DNA of 64,000 nt from Diatrype stigma (Eukaryota; Ascomycota; Sordariomycetes; Xylariales; Diatrypaceae). Position 1 is the stretch's first letter, and each line of letters opens with the position of its first letter. The notes beneath the pieces are model-generated. The model did no database searches, was not told the DNA's origin, and worked only from the letters and a program-made list of their open reading frames with translations. Location: NCBI GenBank assembly GCA_022225965.2, contig JAKJXP020000002.1:558001-622000 (forward strand), given 5' to 3'. Positions 22,304 to 34,400 of the stretch are shown here, piece after piece. A program made the translations under genes and the position numbers.

Positions 22304-24042
22304 ATGCATTTCTTCAACTTGCGTGACCTAATCCCCTACCCGAGTGGTGCCAATGCCTCGGATACCGCCATTCACGGCTTCCATCTAAACCTCACGGCCC
22401 TGAACTTCTGGAACTACACCCTCTTCGACAATGGGACCCTATCTAACAATTCGTGGTGCTTCATGACCGACCTTCCCTATACGCCCGGTGCCGTCCTAGA
22501 CAATGGCACCTTCATCAACGCGACGTCATGTTATACCCCTACCAAGGCCATCGGTACTCGTTCCGGTATTGGTGTGGGCTTTGCAGGCGCTTTCGGTATC
22601 TGCCTGGTTCTAACGCTTGTCAACCTCGCGAGGCATGGAAGGTTGTATTTACCAGCCGAGAAGAGGTTCTATCCCATCGGTAGGAGGTGGCAGTGGTACT
22701 GGGGTTCCTTCGTCTGTGCCACCGCCCTCATTGGCCTCTTCTTCGGTGTCGACGTCGACCGCTACTACATCATGGAACTTCCCCTTGTCATCAATATTTT
22801 CTTCTGGTTCCTCATGCAGATGGGTACAGTGGCTTTGGTCTGGGAAGCTGTGCGCCACTGGGGAAGCTGGAAAGAGAGACAGTTCGTTGATCCTAACCCC
22901 TTCGTGCTGCCACAGTCGGATAGAAGGGGCATGTTCGAGTTCTGGCTCCCTCTCTTCTTTTACTTCTGGCTATGGATGGTACGTTCAGCTTCTCTCTCCC
23001 GGTACCTATAGAATGTACTGACATTTCCCTTCTCCAGAACTTCTTCATGATCATCCCCAGAAACTGGGAACCTCTCGAGCTCCAGCGATCCAAAATACAA
23101 ACTATAGAACAAGCCGAGCCTATGGCTACCGATATACGCTTCAAGCTCGCTGGGTTCATGCTCGTCATATGCTACGCCACTATCTTCGTCTCCCTCTGGC
23201 ATTCCATCCGCCATTATGAACCCCGGAATCGCGGTTGGTGGGACCAGGTTATTGGATTTGTTGGATACATGCCCTTCCGCTTCGTATTAGAGCTCCCGCT
23301 TCTGCTTGCTCTTGTAGCATACCAGATCCTCTGCTCCTTCCGTTTCCGCCTCTCCCCTCTCGATGCCGAAGACACCAACCTCGTCGCTATGTATGTTGGT
23401 GGCTACCTTCCGACCCTGTTGATTTTGATCGTCCAAATCATCGATGGGTTCGTGCGCCCCAACGAGGATCGCGAGTTGATACGCCAAAGACGTGAAAGAG
23501 GCGATCAGATCAACCGTGAACTCGGTATCACAGCCAAGCCGGCATGGTGGCGCCGTATCAACGGCCAGTTCCGTAGTGACAACATGGCTGATCAGGTTTT
23601 GCGCAACGTCCAGGAAGTCGGTGGCGGACGCCCGACGGCAAGGCAGGTTGAGCATCTTGCCGAGATGCGCGCAGCAGAACCCGATCCCGAGGTCGCCGGG
23701 CCTGGTCGCAGTGGAAATATCATCGAAATGAACGAGATGCGGAGGGCCAACAGCGTGGCCAGCAGCGCTCACGGCGTTCCGCCACCGCCCTACACACCAT
23801 ATTCCGGCAAATCCAACCAAAGGAAAAATGATCAGGCGATGCAGGCCGCTGCAGCTTTGCTCTTTCCGAACGGTGCCCCTCAGACGGCTGCAGAGGGCAG
23901 GGGCAGAAACCCCGCAGAAGAAGCGACGCAGACGTCACAGCGGACGCAGCGGCCTGGCACGAGCGAGAGGAGCCGCAGTACCGCGAGTGGGGCTTCTTTG
24001 ACAGGCCCGCCACAGCAGGTCCGAAGCATGTTAGATATCTAA
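22304..24042 (+). CDS. Seven-TM glycosylated membrane protein (DUF2434-like)
   Basis: Exons 22304-22978 and 23038-24042 (59-nt GT-AG intron) give 559 aa. The first ~85 residues are extracellular-looking with N-glycosylation sequons (NLT, NYT, NGT, NNS, NAT). Seven hydrophobic segments follow: SGIGVGFAGAFGICLVLTLV, WGSFVCATALIGLFFGV, ELPLVINIFFWFLMQMGTVA, FWLPLFFYFWLWMNFFMI, FKLAGFMLVICYATIFVSLW, FVLELPLLLALVAYQILC and GGYLPTLLILIVQIIDGF. A ~190-residue charged, Pro/Ser-rich tail ends the protein. The pattern resembles the fungus-specific DUF2434 family (from memory; function unknown). The topology of a glycosylated outside N-terminus, seven helices and long cytosolic tail is receptor-like, but no GPCR class motif is evident. 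The ATG at 22304 is used; a TTG seven codons upstream is ignored. Confidence 0.85.
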
Positions 24043-25476
24043 AGGAGGGAGGGGGGCGAAATTCTGGCTGACGCAGATACGATGTGGCTGGGGTGGATAC
24101 AACTACCTATGGTGGAAACCTCCGGTCTTTGAACATGGGTCACGACGATTTGCTTTTGCGGCGTTCACACCCGGAGCACCCGGGGCAAATAGTTACATAT
24201 ATGGGAACTATCTACCTGCACATACATATAGGATACTGACTACATAGTCGGGAAATTAGGGGTGGGTGGGCTGGTTTTGGATATCAGCCCCCCTCACGCG
24301 CGATGCTAGCTTGAAAGCTTGCCCTGGTATAGCGCTGTAGTGTAATGTTAAAACCTATTATAAGACTCGATGAAATCACATGCAATATCGTAATCGGGCA
24401 CGTCGGCAATAGATACGTTAGGGACAGTGTAGAGACGGGCGAGAGTGGACAGAGGTCACTCTTCGCGCGGCTACGTTGGGTAGATTAGCAGTTACCAACC
24501 GGCTCTGGACCTTTGCTATGATGCTGGCCCCTTTTTCAAGAGCCATCCTATCAAAGCTCCAAAATTCTGTAAGCTTATCAGCTGCCAGTTCTTCGTTAAA
24601 CCATGAAACCTTATTGAGGCAACATTGTAGTTAGTTGATATGCCCTTTAGGAAGGAGGTTTATCATTGTACCTTAATAACGTGATTCTTAGGTGAGTTAT
24701 GGCAATCTTGACCGATCGAGAGGCCCGAAGTGGAACCCCGACGATGAGTTGACTATATGTTGGCTTATTTCACTATCCCTCTCCTGAGTCAGCCGCAAAG
24801 ACCATAGGCGTCTATGATCGACATAACATGGTCATTATCACCCTCGCATCTAAATTCCTAGGATGGTACGAATATTGGCCAAACCGTGAGGGCTAAGTAC
24901 TTTATACTAGATTATAAAGCTGTAATTATATCACGAACCCCCAAATGAAATTTCCAATCCGTGTCAGGACTGGCGAGATTCAGGGGACAAAACGGGGAAA
25001 TGGGTAACACAAGATCTTCTCGCTAACTTACCGCCACAAGACAAAATGTCAACTTTACTATCCATAAGGGAAGCTACCCAGAATTCATCAAGTCCATAAT
25101 AGCGTCAGACTGAAAGAGCTCATGGCGCCAGCAATTCAGTTCGCTTACGAAGGCCCTCCTGAAGAAGCCGAGTTCAGATCAGATCAGATCAACATCGAAA
25201 TCACCATATGGTAGGAAAGGCACAACGCGAAAGCGTATATAAAAGAGTATGTCCTACCACGTTTACAGGTAAGTGATCGTTCCGAACCACCACCACCAGC
25301 ATCGACAACAGCGGCCCATTACTTCTTTCTGCCCTCTTCAGTTTAGAGACCGACCAACCCACCAATTCGGCAAAGCATAGCTCTCCTCTTTCGTTTCGTA
25401 CGCGCACAGAACTCTCAAAATCTCCCAGAAGGAAAGACCAAAAAAGCCACCGCCGCACCACCACCACACCGCAACG
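24043..25476. other. Intergenic region
   Basis: No gene is seen. It carries the promoter of the eight-cysteine secreted-protein gene at its right end. Confidence 0.5.
25236..25244 (+). promoter_or_regulatory. TATA box of the eight-cysteine secreted-protein gene
   Basis: TATATAAAA lies 241 nt upstream of the ATG; the leader between is A/C-rich. Confidence 0.45.
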
Positions 25477-25791
25477 ATGTACCCCTCTCTCCGCACCCTC
25501 GTCCTCGCCATCGGCGTCCTCGGCGCCAGTCTTCCCCTGCCCATCCTCGCCGACGCAGGCAACTATGACAATGCCACGCCCACGGCCACCGCTGTGCACG
25601 GCGACACCGACACCCCGGGTCGGAGCGCCGACACGCCCTGCGTGGTGACCAGCATCCCGAACAGCGCGAGCTGCAACGCGTCCGAGTGCCCGGCCTCGAC
25701 GGAGTGCAAGCTCAGCGACGCCAACAACTGCGTCTGGGCCAGGAGGAAGCGGCCCTTCGCTTGCGTGCAGTGCAAGTGCGTCAAGGCCTGA
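25477..25791 (+). CDS. Small secreted eight-cysteine protein, effector candidate
   Basis: Single exon, 104 aa. Residues 1-25 (MYPSLRTLVLAIGVLGASLP onward) are a signal peptide with likely cleavage after ILADA. A Thr/Asp-rich linker (about 30-54) precedes a compact C-terminal domain with eight cysteines at 55, 66, 71, 77, 85, 96, 99 and 101, enough for four disulfides. A basic RRKR cluster lies at 89-92. I do not recognise a named family. Size, secretion and cysteine density fit fungal effector or antimicrobial-like secreted proteins; the function is not inferable. The ATG follows an A/C-rich leader (CACCACACCGCAACG), which supports this start. Confidence 0.8.
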   Translation: MYPSLRTLVLAIGVLGASLPLPILADAGNYDNATPTATAVHGDTDTPGRSADTPCVVTSIPNSASCNASECPASTECKLSDANNCVWARRKRPFACVQCKCVKA

Positions 25792-28198
25792 AAGGGGGAA
25801 GAAGAAGGAGAGAGGCGAAGATGGGACGAAACTAGGGGGAGGCAGCGCAATGGAAGAAGTGGGACCTGACATGACCCGGCGCATAGCTATTCGCTCGCTT
25901 TGTGGTTGAATGTGTAGACGGGGAAAGGGGAAGGGGGGAAGATGGGAGGGATACAGCAGTGTTCATCCGGAGATGAGGTGGTGTTGGATGGATCCATACT
26001 ATATGGTAGGGACGTTTTAAGGGGGGGAGAGGGGGCGGGGGTGGGCGTGGATTGATTGATATTACTGTATATAAAAACTTCCGTTCGGTTACACACTCGT
26101 TTGAGATATATATACACTCTTGTTTGCTATAACATTACACTTCTTAGCCTTCCATGGTATTCCGGATGTCGTAGTCGCAATAGTCGAAGTACCAATGAAT
26201 GCCAGGGGGGTGGTGCGTGCGAAGAGCCGCCGCGGAAACTTCCTTGGAGCATATAGGCATGCTAGGCCAGGCGGTTATTATAATGTACACGATATAGAGA
26301 CATCTAATTATTCCTGTCCAACGACGCGTTGCCTATACAAGCGGTTCAAACTGTACCCCCCTCGCGGCGATTTGAATGATACGTAGTATCAGTGGGTTGG
26401 TCGTACTGTTGTCGTCCTAGGCCGCTGTCTGGATCTCGAACCAAGGTCATTACCCCGGATTTAAAACCCCTATGTGGCGCATATACCATGCTCCGGAGCG
26501 CGGTCATTAGATATCTGCAGAGTAAGGTCAAATTCCCCCGATCCCCCCTTCTACCCCTATCTAGATAGTCAGACATCTTACCCCAAGCTCCCCGGTTGTC
26601 TTAGAGTTCGTTGATGTGATCATTAGGGTCATGGAATATGATGTACTCATGTTGAACATTAGAAAACTTGATTAGGGTGCTTCGATTCAGGGGGGCAGAG
26701 AGGGTGGGTAGCGAGGAGCGGATGGATGGTGTATGAGATGAACGAGAGCGCCAAGATTTATCGTCTGGTAGCTATTCAATAACAAGCTACCAAGCTACCC
26801 TCATGGTTACCTAGTTACTCGTCATGCATGTCTTGTCCTTGATATAAACTCGTTTCAAAACACACGAATCTCCATACTTGCGAGTTACGGGATATAGGGC
26901 CTGAACGCAATTCCAGCAGCATATATCCAGGGAGCGCACACACACTCAACACCAAACAGACGGCTGACACCGTGGCGAAGTATGATGAGCATAGTGTAGG
27001 TATATGTGAATTGCAAAGAATTCCATTTATATTGGAAGCGATCGGAGCCGTGATGACAAGTAGAAAAAAGCCCAGGGTATCAATTCCACCTACACACAAC
27101 ACAACACGACACACACGCAGAGACACACACACACACACGCTCACTCACTCACTCGCATCGTGATCATAACCGTCCGAGACATGTAGAATACCAAGCCCTT
27201 CCCTTCCATCTTCTTTCCATCCTATCCGCCATCCATATCCAAGGATGCCCCCCTACTGAGATCTAGAACGACCTCCCAACAGTCACCAATTCCACCCTCA
27301 TCAACCGGGTACGTTGATTTAGGGCCAAACAACCACAAGTGTAGAAGCTCCTCTCTCGAAATATGACTCCAAGTAACAGCAAATGATGAGGAAGGAAGCC
27401 ATCCGTTGGGAGAGAAGAGGCGTCTTCTCAATTGTGGTCTGGTGGCCATCTTCATCGAATAAAACCCACTCCCCTGTTCTCCCCCTCCATCCTTCCTAAT
27501 CTTTAAGAATGGTCGGGTATCTCGGGTCATGTCATCAGTCATCAGCTAGGAAAAGGGGGAAAAAGAGAAAGCAATGTGTAAAACATCTAATCGGACGCTG
27601 CAAATCCAGATCAAGCGGTTCCCTAAGCAAAAAAATAGCAAAGCCCCAGTGGAAAAAGAAAGGGAGAAGGTAGACTGTTGGTCGGATAGTCGTCATCATC
27701 GACATAGGCTTAAATGGTGTGCTTGGAGAGTACGATGTATAAGTAGCAGCGAGTGCAGATGGTTGAATAACCCAATCCATTTAGCCATGAGTGTGAGTGG
27801 AAGAGAAGAAAAGGAAAGAGCAATCCTCGATAGGCCAAGCATCCGACCCATTTCTACGCCAATATGTGCGCCGTTCGTGTTTCGTGGATAATAACCTGTC
27901 CCGTGTATAGAAAAATGCATATGCTCCCGCCCCCTCCAAAATCAATGCTGAACCTGTAAAATCAAAAACGATCGTATAATCGTGCATAACTCGTGGATGC
28001 GTATCATAATGCTGTGGAAGCATGATATATAAGTAGATAAGGGTGTTTACTTAGATGTTGTTCCCTAGATCGATCGAAGTGGTGATGAGTAGAAGTTGAG
28101 TCATAAGTTTCGGCTTCGTCTAATGTATCCCAATAGTTTGATAGTCGTTCTCATGGAGTGAGGTAATTGTGAGGGTAGTAAGATGAAGGCCACCATAG
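25792..28198. other. Intergenic region
   Basis: Nothing gene-like across 2.4 kb between convergent genes. It contains CA-rich simple sequence near 27085-27145 and purine-rich runs near 25920-26045. Confidence 0.5.
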
Positions 28199-30259
28199 TT
28201 AATAGGCTGTCGTCGCAGTGCCTTCGCTGGTAGCAACGGCAACAAGGGCTTGCAACCGGAGCATATTGTCTCGATCTCCAGGGTTGTCTCTGTTAGACTG
28301 CTGGGGTGCTGGAGGTGCCTCCCTGGCTGGGAAACCAGGAAACTGGCCAATGTTTGGATGTATCATACGATCCACGCGAGCAATCTTCTCGGGAGGGGCC
28401 TCGGCGTGCACCGTGACAGGACCATGATACCACCCGCGTCTTCTTGCCTCCCTGGGCCTAGTGATGGCCGGTGCCGACATTGTATGCTGATGGAACGCCC
28501 TGGACGGGCTGCTCATTTTGGATGGGCTCTCATGAACCACTACCGGTTCGTTGAAACGGACGATCGGAGGATTGACCCGGACTCGGTCAGCTTCAGCTTC
28601 AACAGCTTGGCTGGCCTCCTGGGCCCAAGAACTTGCACTGTCACGGGGCGGGGTATTGTTCGATGTGATATCCAACCGAGTCAACCCCCGATGCAAGCCC
28701 ATATCCCAATTGACCGTGTTACGCCTTCCATCCGTAGCGGTCTCAGCGGCTGGTAACAAGGGTGGTGGATGCGTGGTATCAGCATCAATCATCATGGGGG
28801 ATGGATTCCGCTTTGGAGGCGAAACGGGATGATGAGGGACAGGATCGAATGACTCAATGCCCGGAAGCCTCAGCGGCAAGCCTTGTTGATGCGGTGGATT
28901 CGAGACTGGTTGCGCTCCACCCACTGGGCTTTGGAATTGAGAGGGAGTATAAACATTACTTAGACGACTACTAGGGTTGCCGCCGCCGAAGTTGCTCGAG
29001 TCCGGATGCCAGGTGCGCCGCCGCCAAGCTTCATCAGCAATGGATGCCGTTGACTCGCGACGAGAGAAGATAGATGATGTGGGAGATGCCAACACGCTGC
29101 CGATGGGAGAGTACGGGCCGGCCGTCGAGGTGCTTGTTGGGCTAGGAGGGAATAGGGGCCGGCCAAGGTTGGTCCCATGTGGAGATTGGAACGGAATGCC
29201 CCCGGATGGAACACTTAGGCGCCTAGCAGGTGCTCTACTGCTAGTGTACATGCTATGCGACCTCGAGTGAGATGACGTCGGTGAGGCGATGCCCGAGCCC
29301 CATCGAGGACTATTCTGACCGGTGGAGAAAGTGGCTGAGGTCGGAGTGCTGAATTCACTAGGAGATACGGCCCGATATGCGTATGCGCCTGCGCCTGCGC
29401 CCGCGCCCTCGTTGGGGCTCTGGTACGATTCCATGGGGAGCCGCGAACGAGCATCTGCCATGACGAGGGGAGGTGGGCGAGGTCGCACCTCACTGAAAGT
29501 GGAGGATACTGAGCTGCCGATACTTGACGTGGATAGCGATTTCGAATGCCCTCTCCCTGGAGCTCCCATGCTGCCTGCTGTCGAAGCGCGAGCTCTGCCC
29601 GGCTGGCGTACCCTGTCAGTCCGGATCTGCCTTTGAAATCTGGTTCCTGTCGCAGCGAGAGAGTCGATCGGGATGTCTTCGTTTACGTGAACGGTTTGCG
29701 CGTGTTGGCGCAGATTATCTAAGCGAGAGAAACGCCTCGAGCAGTGGCACTGGAATGGTCTCTCGCCCGTATGTTTCCTAGATGAAGGTTAGCATGCATG
29801 CTTAAATAAGGAATCGTGCTCACAGCAAGGACCAGAAATATACCTGATATGGCGCGCTAGATGCTCGCTTCTCGTGAAGCTAAGATTGCATGGAGGGTAG
29901 TCAGTGCAGTAGAAGCGTTGTGACTTCTTCTTTTTGTTCGATCTTGTCCCATCCGCATTTACACTATCGTCGTCCGATCCGGCCCCATCATCGTGGCCTT
30001 CGCCGTCCGACTCTTCCATATCTACATCCTCCGAGTTCCCTCTGGATTTCCTTAAATGTTGTGAATTCTCCCGCTGCGGTGTCTGCTCGTCTATCTTCTC
30101 GGGGATCTGTATGGCCTGGGGAAATGGCGAGGTAGGCAAGGGGCGCTGCCCAAAGGTCGTCTTCGTTGGCGTCGGTGTAGTAGGTGATGGCACCAAGCCT
30201 TCGTCTTTTTTCGATTCCATCACGACCGGCGTATTAACAGGTCGGAATGTTGCCGCCAT
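28199..30259 (-). CDS. C2H2 zinc-finger transcription factor
   Basis: Exons 30259-29844 and 29777-28199 with a 66-nt GT-AG intron give 664 aa. The intron splits the finger pair: exon 1 ends within HLARHIR and exon 2 continues [12 protein letters not shown]. Finger 1 ligands are Cys118, Cys124, His137 and His141; finger 2 ligands are Cys149, Cys151, His164 and His169. The SEHLARH and RLDNLRQH helices match the paired fingers of the yeast Usv1/Rgm1-type regulators, by memory. An acidic block (about 79-99) and a KKKK basic patch precede the fingers. The remaining ~490 residues are Ser/Pro-rich and disordered-looking, as in fungal regulators. It is probably a nuclear DNA-binding regulator of carbon or stress responses, but the target is unknown. 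It borders the gene desert. Confidence 0.9.
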
Positions 30260-31293
30260 TGTATCTAAGCTTCGGTGGGGCCTGGGTTTCGGAATTTTTC
30301 GGCAATCCTAAGAAAGCCGCAGGGAGGGGCCCCTGTGTTATGTACTGATAGCCTTGCTTATTGACCAAGCGACTCTGCGTTGTAGAAATGGTGGGGTGCA
30401 GAAGTCAGGGCGAAGAGGCCTGCCTTTCGAGACAATCCAGATGTAGACGGAGGCGGGAGGACAAAAAAGGGGGAGGGAGAAGAGAAGAGGAAGAAGGGAT
30501 GACGAGAAACCGTTTCAACTCATTCGAAGACCTGTTTCACACTCGCGCTCTCTTGTCCGACTCTGGAGATAGTTGGCTATTTCGGTTGCGTGATAGGTTT
30601 GGCGTTAATATCCAAGATTATGCCTCTGATGGTCCCGGAGCCTAGTGGTGGGGGGGTTCGGATCCCTATCAGGGCTGCACAGGGACAGGCTGGCTGAGGG
30701 AAGGGCGTGATGAGTGAGTATGCCCGGTTGCTTATTCTGTCTTATATCCGCTGCGCCGGTTATGTGAGATTCTGCGAACGAAGCCTGGGCCTCAGAACTT
30801 GCGGGTGGTGGAGGGGCAGAATGGCAGAAGGGCAAGGGGCAAGGGGCAATGGAGGCGGTGCCTGACCGGAATGGAACCTATCCCGTGTTGTCTGTCCTAT
30901 TGTTACTCGGACCAGTGGTAGTAGGTAGTCGGCAACGAGTCTGTGTTGTGTGATGGAGATGGATACCTATAATATGCTCCCGGTCCACGGTCTAAAGTCC
31001 AAGGTCCAAGGTCCAAGGTCCAAGATCCAAGGTTCCTGGTTGACAGGTGGGTGGGTGTTCAGGTGTGTAGGTAGTACCGGATTTAGTTATGCGCTAACAG
31101 CGAGGTGATGATAAAAGCAAAAGTGCGCCCCCGTCTATCGAGTGAGGGGCTACGGTGCACCCAACACACCTGGCCTGCAACTTCTGCAAGTGAGAAACTA
31201 ATGAACCACTGGGCCGAAAGCGAGAGGGCTGAATCTAGAAGCGCGAGCCGATCCAACGTAAGGTGAGATAGGGGCAATGACAACGACAACAAC

Positions 31294-31409
31294 GACACTG
31301 ACACTGACACCGACACTGACACTGACACTGACACTGACACTGACACTGACACTGACACTGACACTGACACTGACACTGACACTGACACCGACACTGACAC
31401 CGACACTGA
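31294..31409. repeat. Hexanucleotide array (ACTGAC)n
   Basis: About 19 copies of ACTGAC with four C-for-T variants (ACCGAC) at the ends. On the minus strand it translates as repeated Ser-Val, which explains a spurious open frame. Confidence 0.9.
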
Positions 31410-34400
31410 TAATGACGGGAATATCCTGTCACTTGATTGTCGGCTCAGTCATTCAACTCAGCAAGGCTACTTCAGATCGGGCAGATAAGGCTCATCTCAT
31501 CAGTCAGGGTCAGGTCAGGCAACCGTGTTAGTTTAAGAGCTGCGCTGTATAATGCGTATAATGTGTATAATGTTGCGCATCACACAAAACTAATGATAAG
31601 GCCGATCGAGTTGAGAGTCAGTTGCCGGCTACAGAAATCAGTTCTTGCAAGTGGCATTGGTTTGATTGAGTCATGGAACCCAGTTTCAGTTTGGGATGAT
31701 GCTAATGTTAATGTCACCGACGTGGTACACACTGCATGAAATGGATTGTGGTCGTGTTGTGGTTATTGTTGTGGTTATCGTTCGAAGCGATGCTGGTGCG
31801 GGTGCTGTGCTGGTGGTAGAGGAGACGGTTGGAATGGTGGCAAGAAGAGTGCGAGGAGAAGGAATCGATGAGGTTAGTTTTATCGGACGCCGCAGAATGC
31901 CGTAATACACAAGATAGGTAGGTACATAAGACGAGTTATTAATCCTGTACGATGATGAACGAGCGATGGGTGGATAGTTAGTGGCATGGCATGGCATGGC
32001 ATGGCAGCGCAGCGGCAGCGGTTCCTCACTCTGCTCTCAGTCGGGGTCGGGAGGATGACTGATCAAGCCCTCAAACCCGAACCGATGGCCTCATGGGGAG
32101 GGCGCTGGAAGGGTACGAAGTATGTTCAGGGCTACTGGCTGGTTAAGGGATGGCTTGGAGCCTTGGAGCCTTGGAGGGATGGAGATGCTAGTAGTTAAAA
32201 TCCGAGAAAGGGTGTCCGGGTGCCCTGGACCTGCCCTGACTTGCCGTGTCCTGCCCTGCCCTGTCCGTCGCGAAAGGTACCTGAAAAGCGTAAAAGAAAC
32301 TCTGGTGTGGGAAAAACACCACTGAAAAACAGGCATGACATTTGACGGACAGGGGCTAGTGGATCCGCAAGGTCCAGGCTCGGAGCTTGGCGAGCAAGGG
32401 CAGTTTACGGGTCATACCTACTTTGGTACCTTACCACCTCCCTACATACCTGCATAGTGCTACATAAAAAGGACAATAGATAAATTATGCCTCTGCGGTA
32501 TTGCTTGTTTGTGAATATATAAATACCACTTAGAATCTCTGCCCTCGAAACCACACACGTTCGTTCAGCTTACGACCATGGCGAACAACCTGGAAAATCT
32601 AACAATGTACCTACTTCGCAGATGCATTGTTGTGATGGTCTCTGTTGCTGCCCCTGGGCGCTATTCGAGATCGAAAGAAAGTACTAGTAGCTAGCAAAGT
32701 CCTCGTTCGACGGCACATACCTACTACGGCAACTACATACGTAGGTAGGTACCTAGCGCCTAGGCAGCTTCGTAAGGGATTCCTCTGCTCTACCTAGCGG
32801 TTTCAGGCGTTTTCTGCTCCCAGCCCAGCGCTGGTCGCTACGAAGCAATTACAAGCCGGTCAGACAGCTTTTTTGTATTGCCGAGCACAAGCATTATAGC
32901 AACATAGGTAGCACGATGGTAGGTAGCAGCCCAAACCAAGACGGGAGATCTTGATCTTGATCGATGTCCGAGTTCGCGTGGCTGGGGGGGAGCGAACTGA
33001 GGGGGTAACAAATCAGGTCATTTGAAAAGACGCTGGTCCATTCATGAGGGGGGAAGTTGTGTTGGCGTTTATTATTGTTGTTGGATGATGTGATGCGGCA
33101 TACCACCTACTACATATGTAGGCTACGGTACTACTACATACTCCTAGTGCATAGTATACTTCGTAGTAGGTTGTCTGATGGTTACGATGCAACTGGATGC
33201 AGTGAATGCAGCCAGCGGATGCGATCTCAGCTGCTAAGAGCTGCTAAGGTAAGGGAAGGGAAGTTAAGGAAGTTAGGTTCTGTCTGCCAGCTTTTTGCCT
33301 CCTGTAGCTAGGCTAGCGCCATCGCTAGGCGAGGGGTTGGCTGACGGGCTGAAGTTTATACTACTATAGTACCTATACTCTGCCTATTATGAGTGCTAGA
33401 TATATGACATCGCTGCAACTCCCCCTCTAGCTATAGGCTATAGTAAGTATATGTAAGCAGTAACTCGTTCAGCTTTAGCGCTTCGACTCACTTCATTACT
33501 TGCAGTAGGATGTCAGTTAGCTGTAGCGAGTCATATCATGTACTTATAGTCTATACTATTGAGTAAAGTTCAGGTAGCTACGTAGTTTTACTCTCTGGGT
33601 ATATATGTGGTGATAGTAGACTAGCCTAGCAAGTGTGTGCACATGCCCCTTATTTTGTAGGTAGTCGAAAACATAAAAGTCAGTTCTGGATTCGTTGAAG
33701 CATATCTCCTCACATTATATGCACATTATATGATCGTCCGCATTATACAGAGTGCACCTTAGCGCACTGGAAGGCTCTGGCTATACGTACGGGTGTATGC
33801 GTCCTCAGCTATAAACCATGCCAGGATATCTACCCTAGATTTCAGATTTCCTGCCGCCCGTCAAGGGCCTACCTGGTAGCATATGTAGGTACGAAGTACT
33901 GTACCTAGTATATCCGATATTCTATCTCCAGCCTGCTTTACCGCGCTGCTGCCGCGTTGCTCTATAAAAAGCGACATTTACCTAATGGCGGGGTTGGTAG
34001 TCAGGTAGTACAAGAGACCGTGGACCGGTCTCCTGGTTCGGGTTGGACGCCCGTGCCCCTGCTTCTCTGCTGGCATACATCCATGGATGGGCGTACAATA
34101 TCCAAATCATGCTGTATATTGGCTGCATATTGTGTCGTACAATCTACTATGGCAAGTAACTTTAAAAGAGTCGAGGCCAGCGAATTCACGAGTGCAGCAT
34201 GCAGCATAGAAACTTCTGCCAGTATGTAGGAATATCAATCAGCTCCGCCAGCTCCTCCGTTAAGCGTGTATGTACATACGGGGCGCCTGGAGCTCCAAAC
34301 AGTTTGTTGTATGTATGTACATTGATTCTCCTGCCCACCCGGCCCATAAGGTTGCCCGCAAATGGGCCGTGATCTCCGCATCCCTCGGATCGTCAAGTCA

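Noticed and set aside
31083..31406. Open frame encoding repeated Ser-Val
   Set aside because: Translation of the ACTGAC hexamer array; no independent coding evidence.
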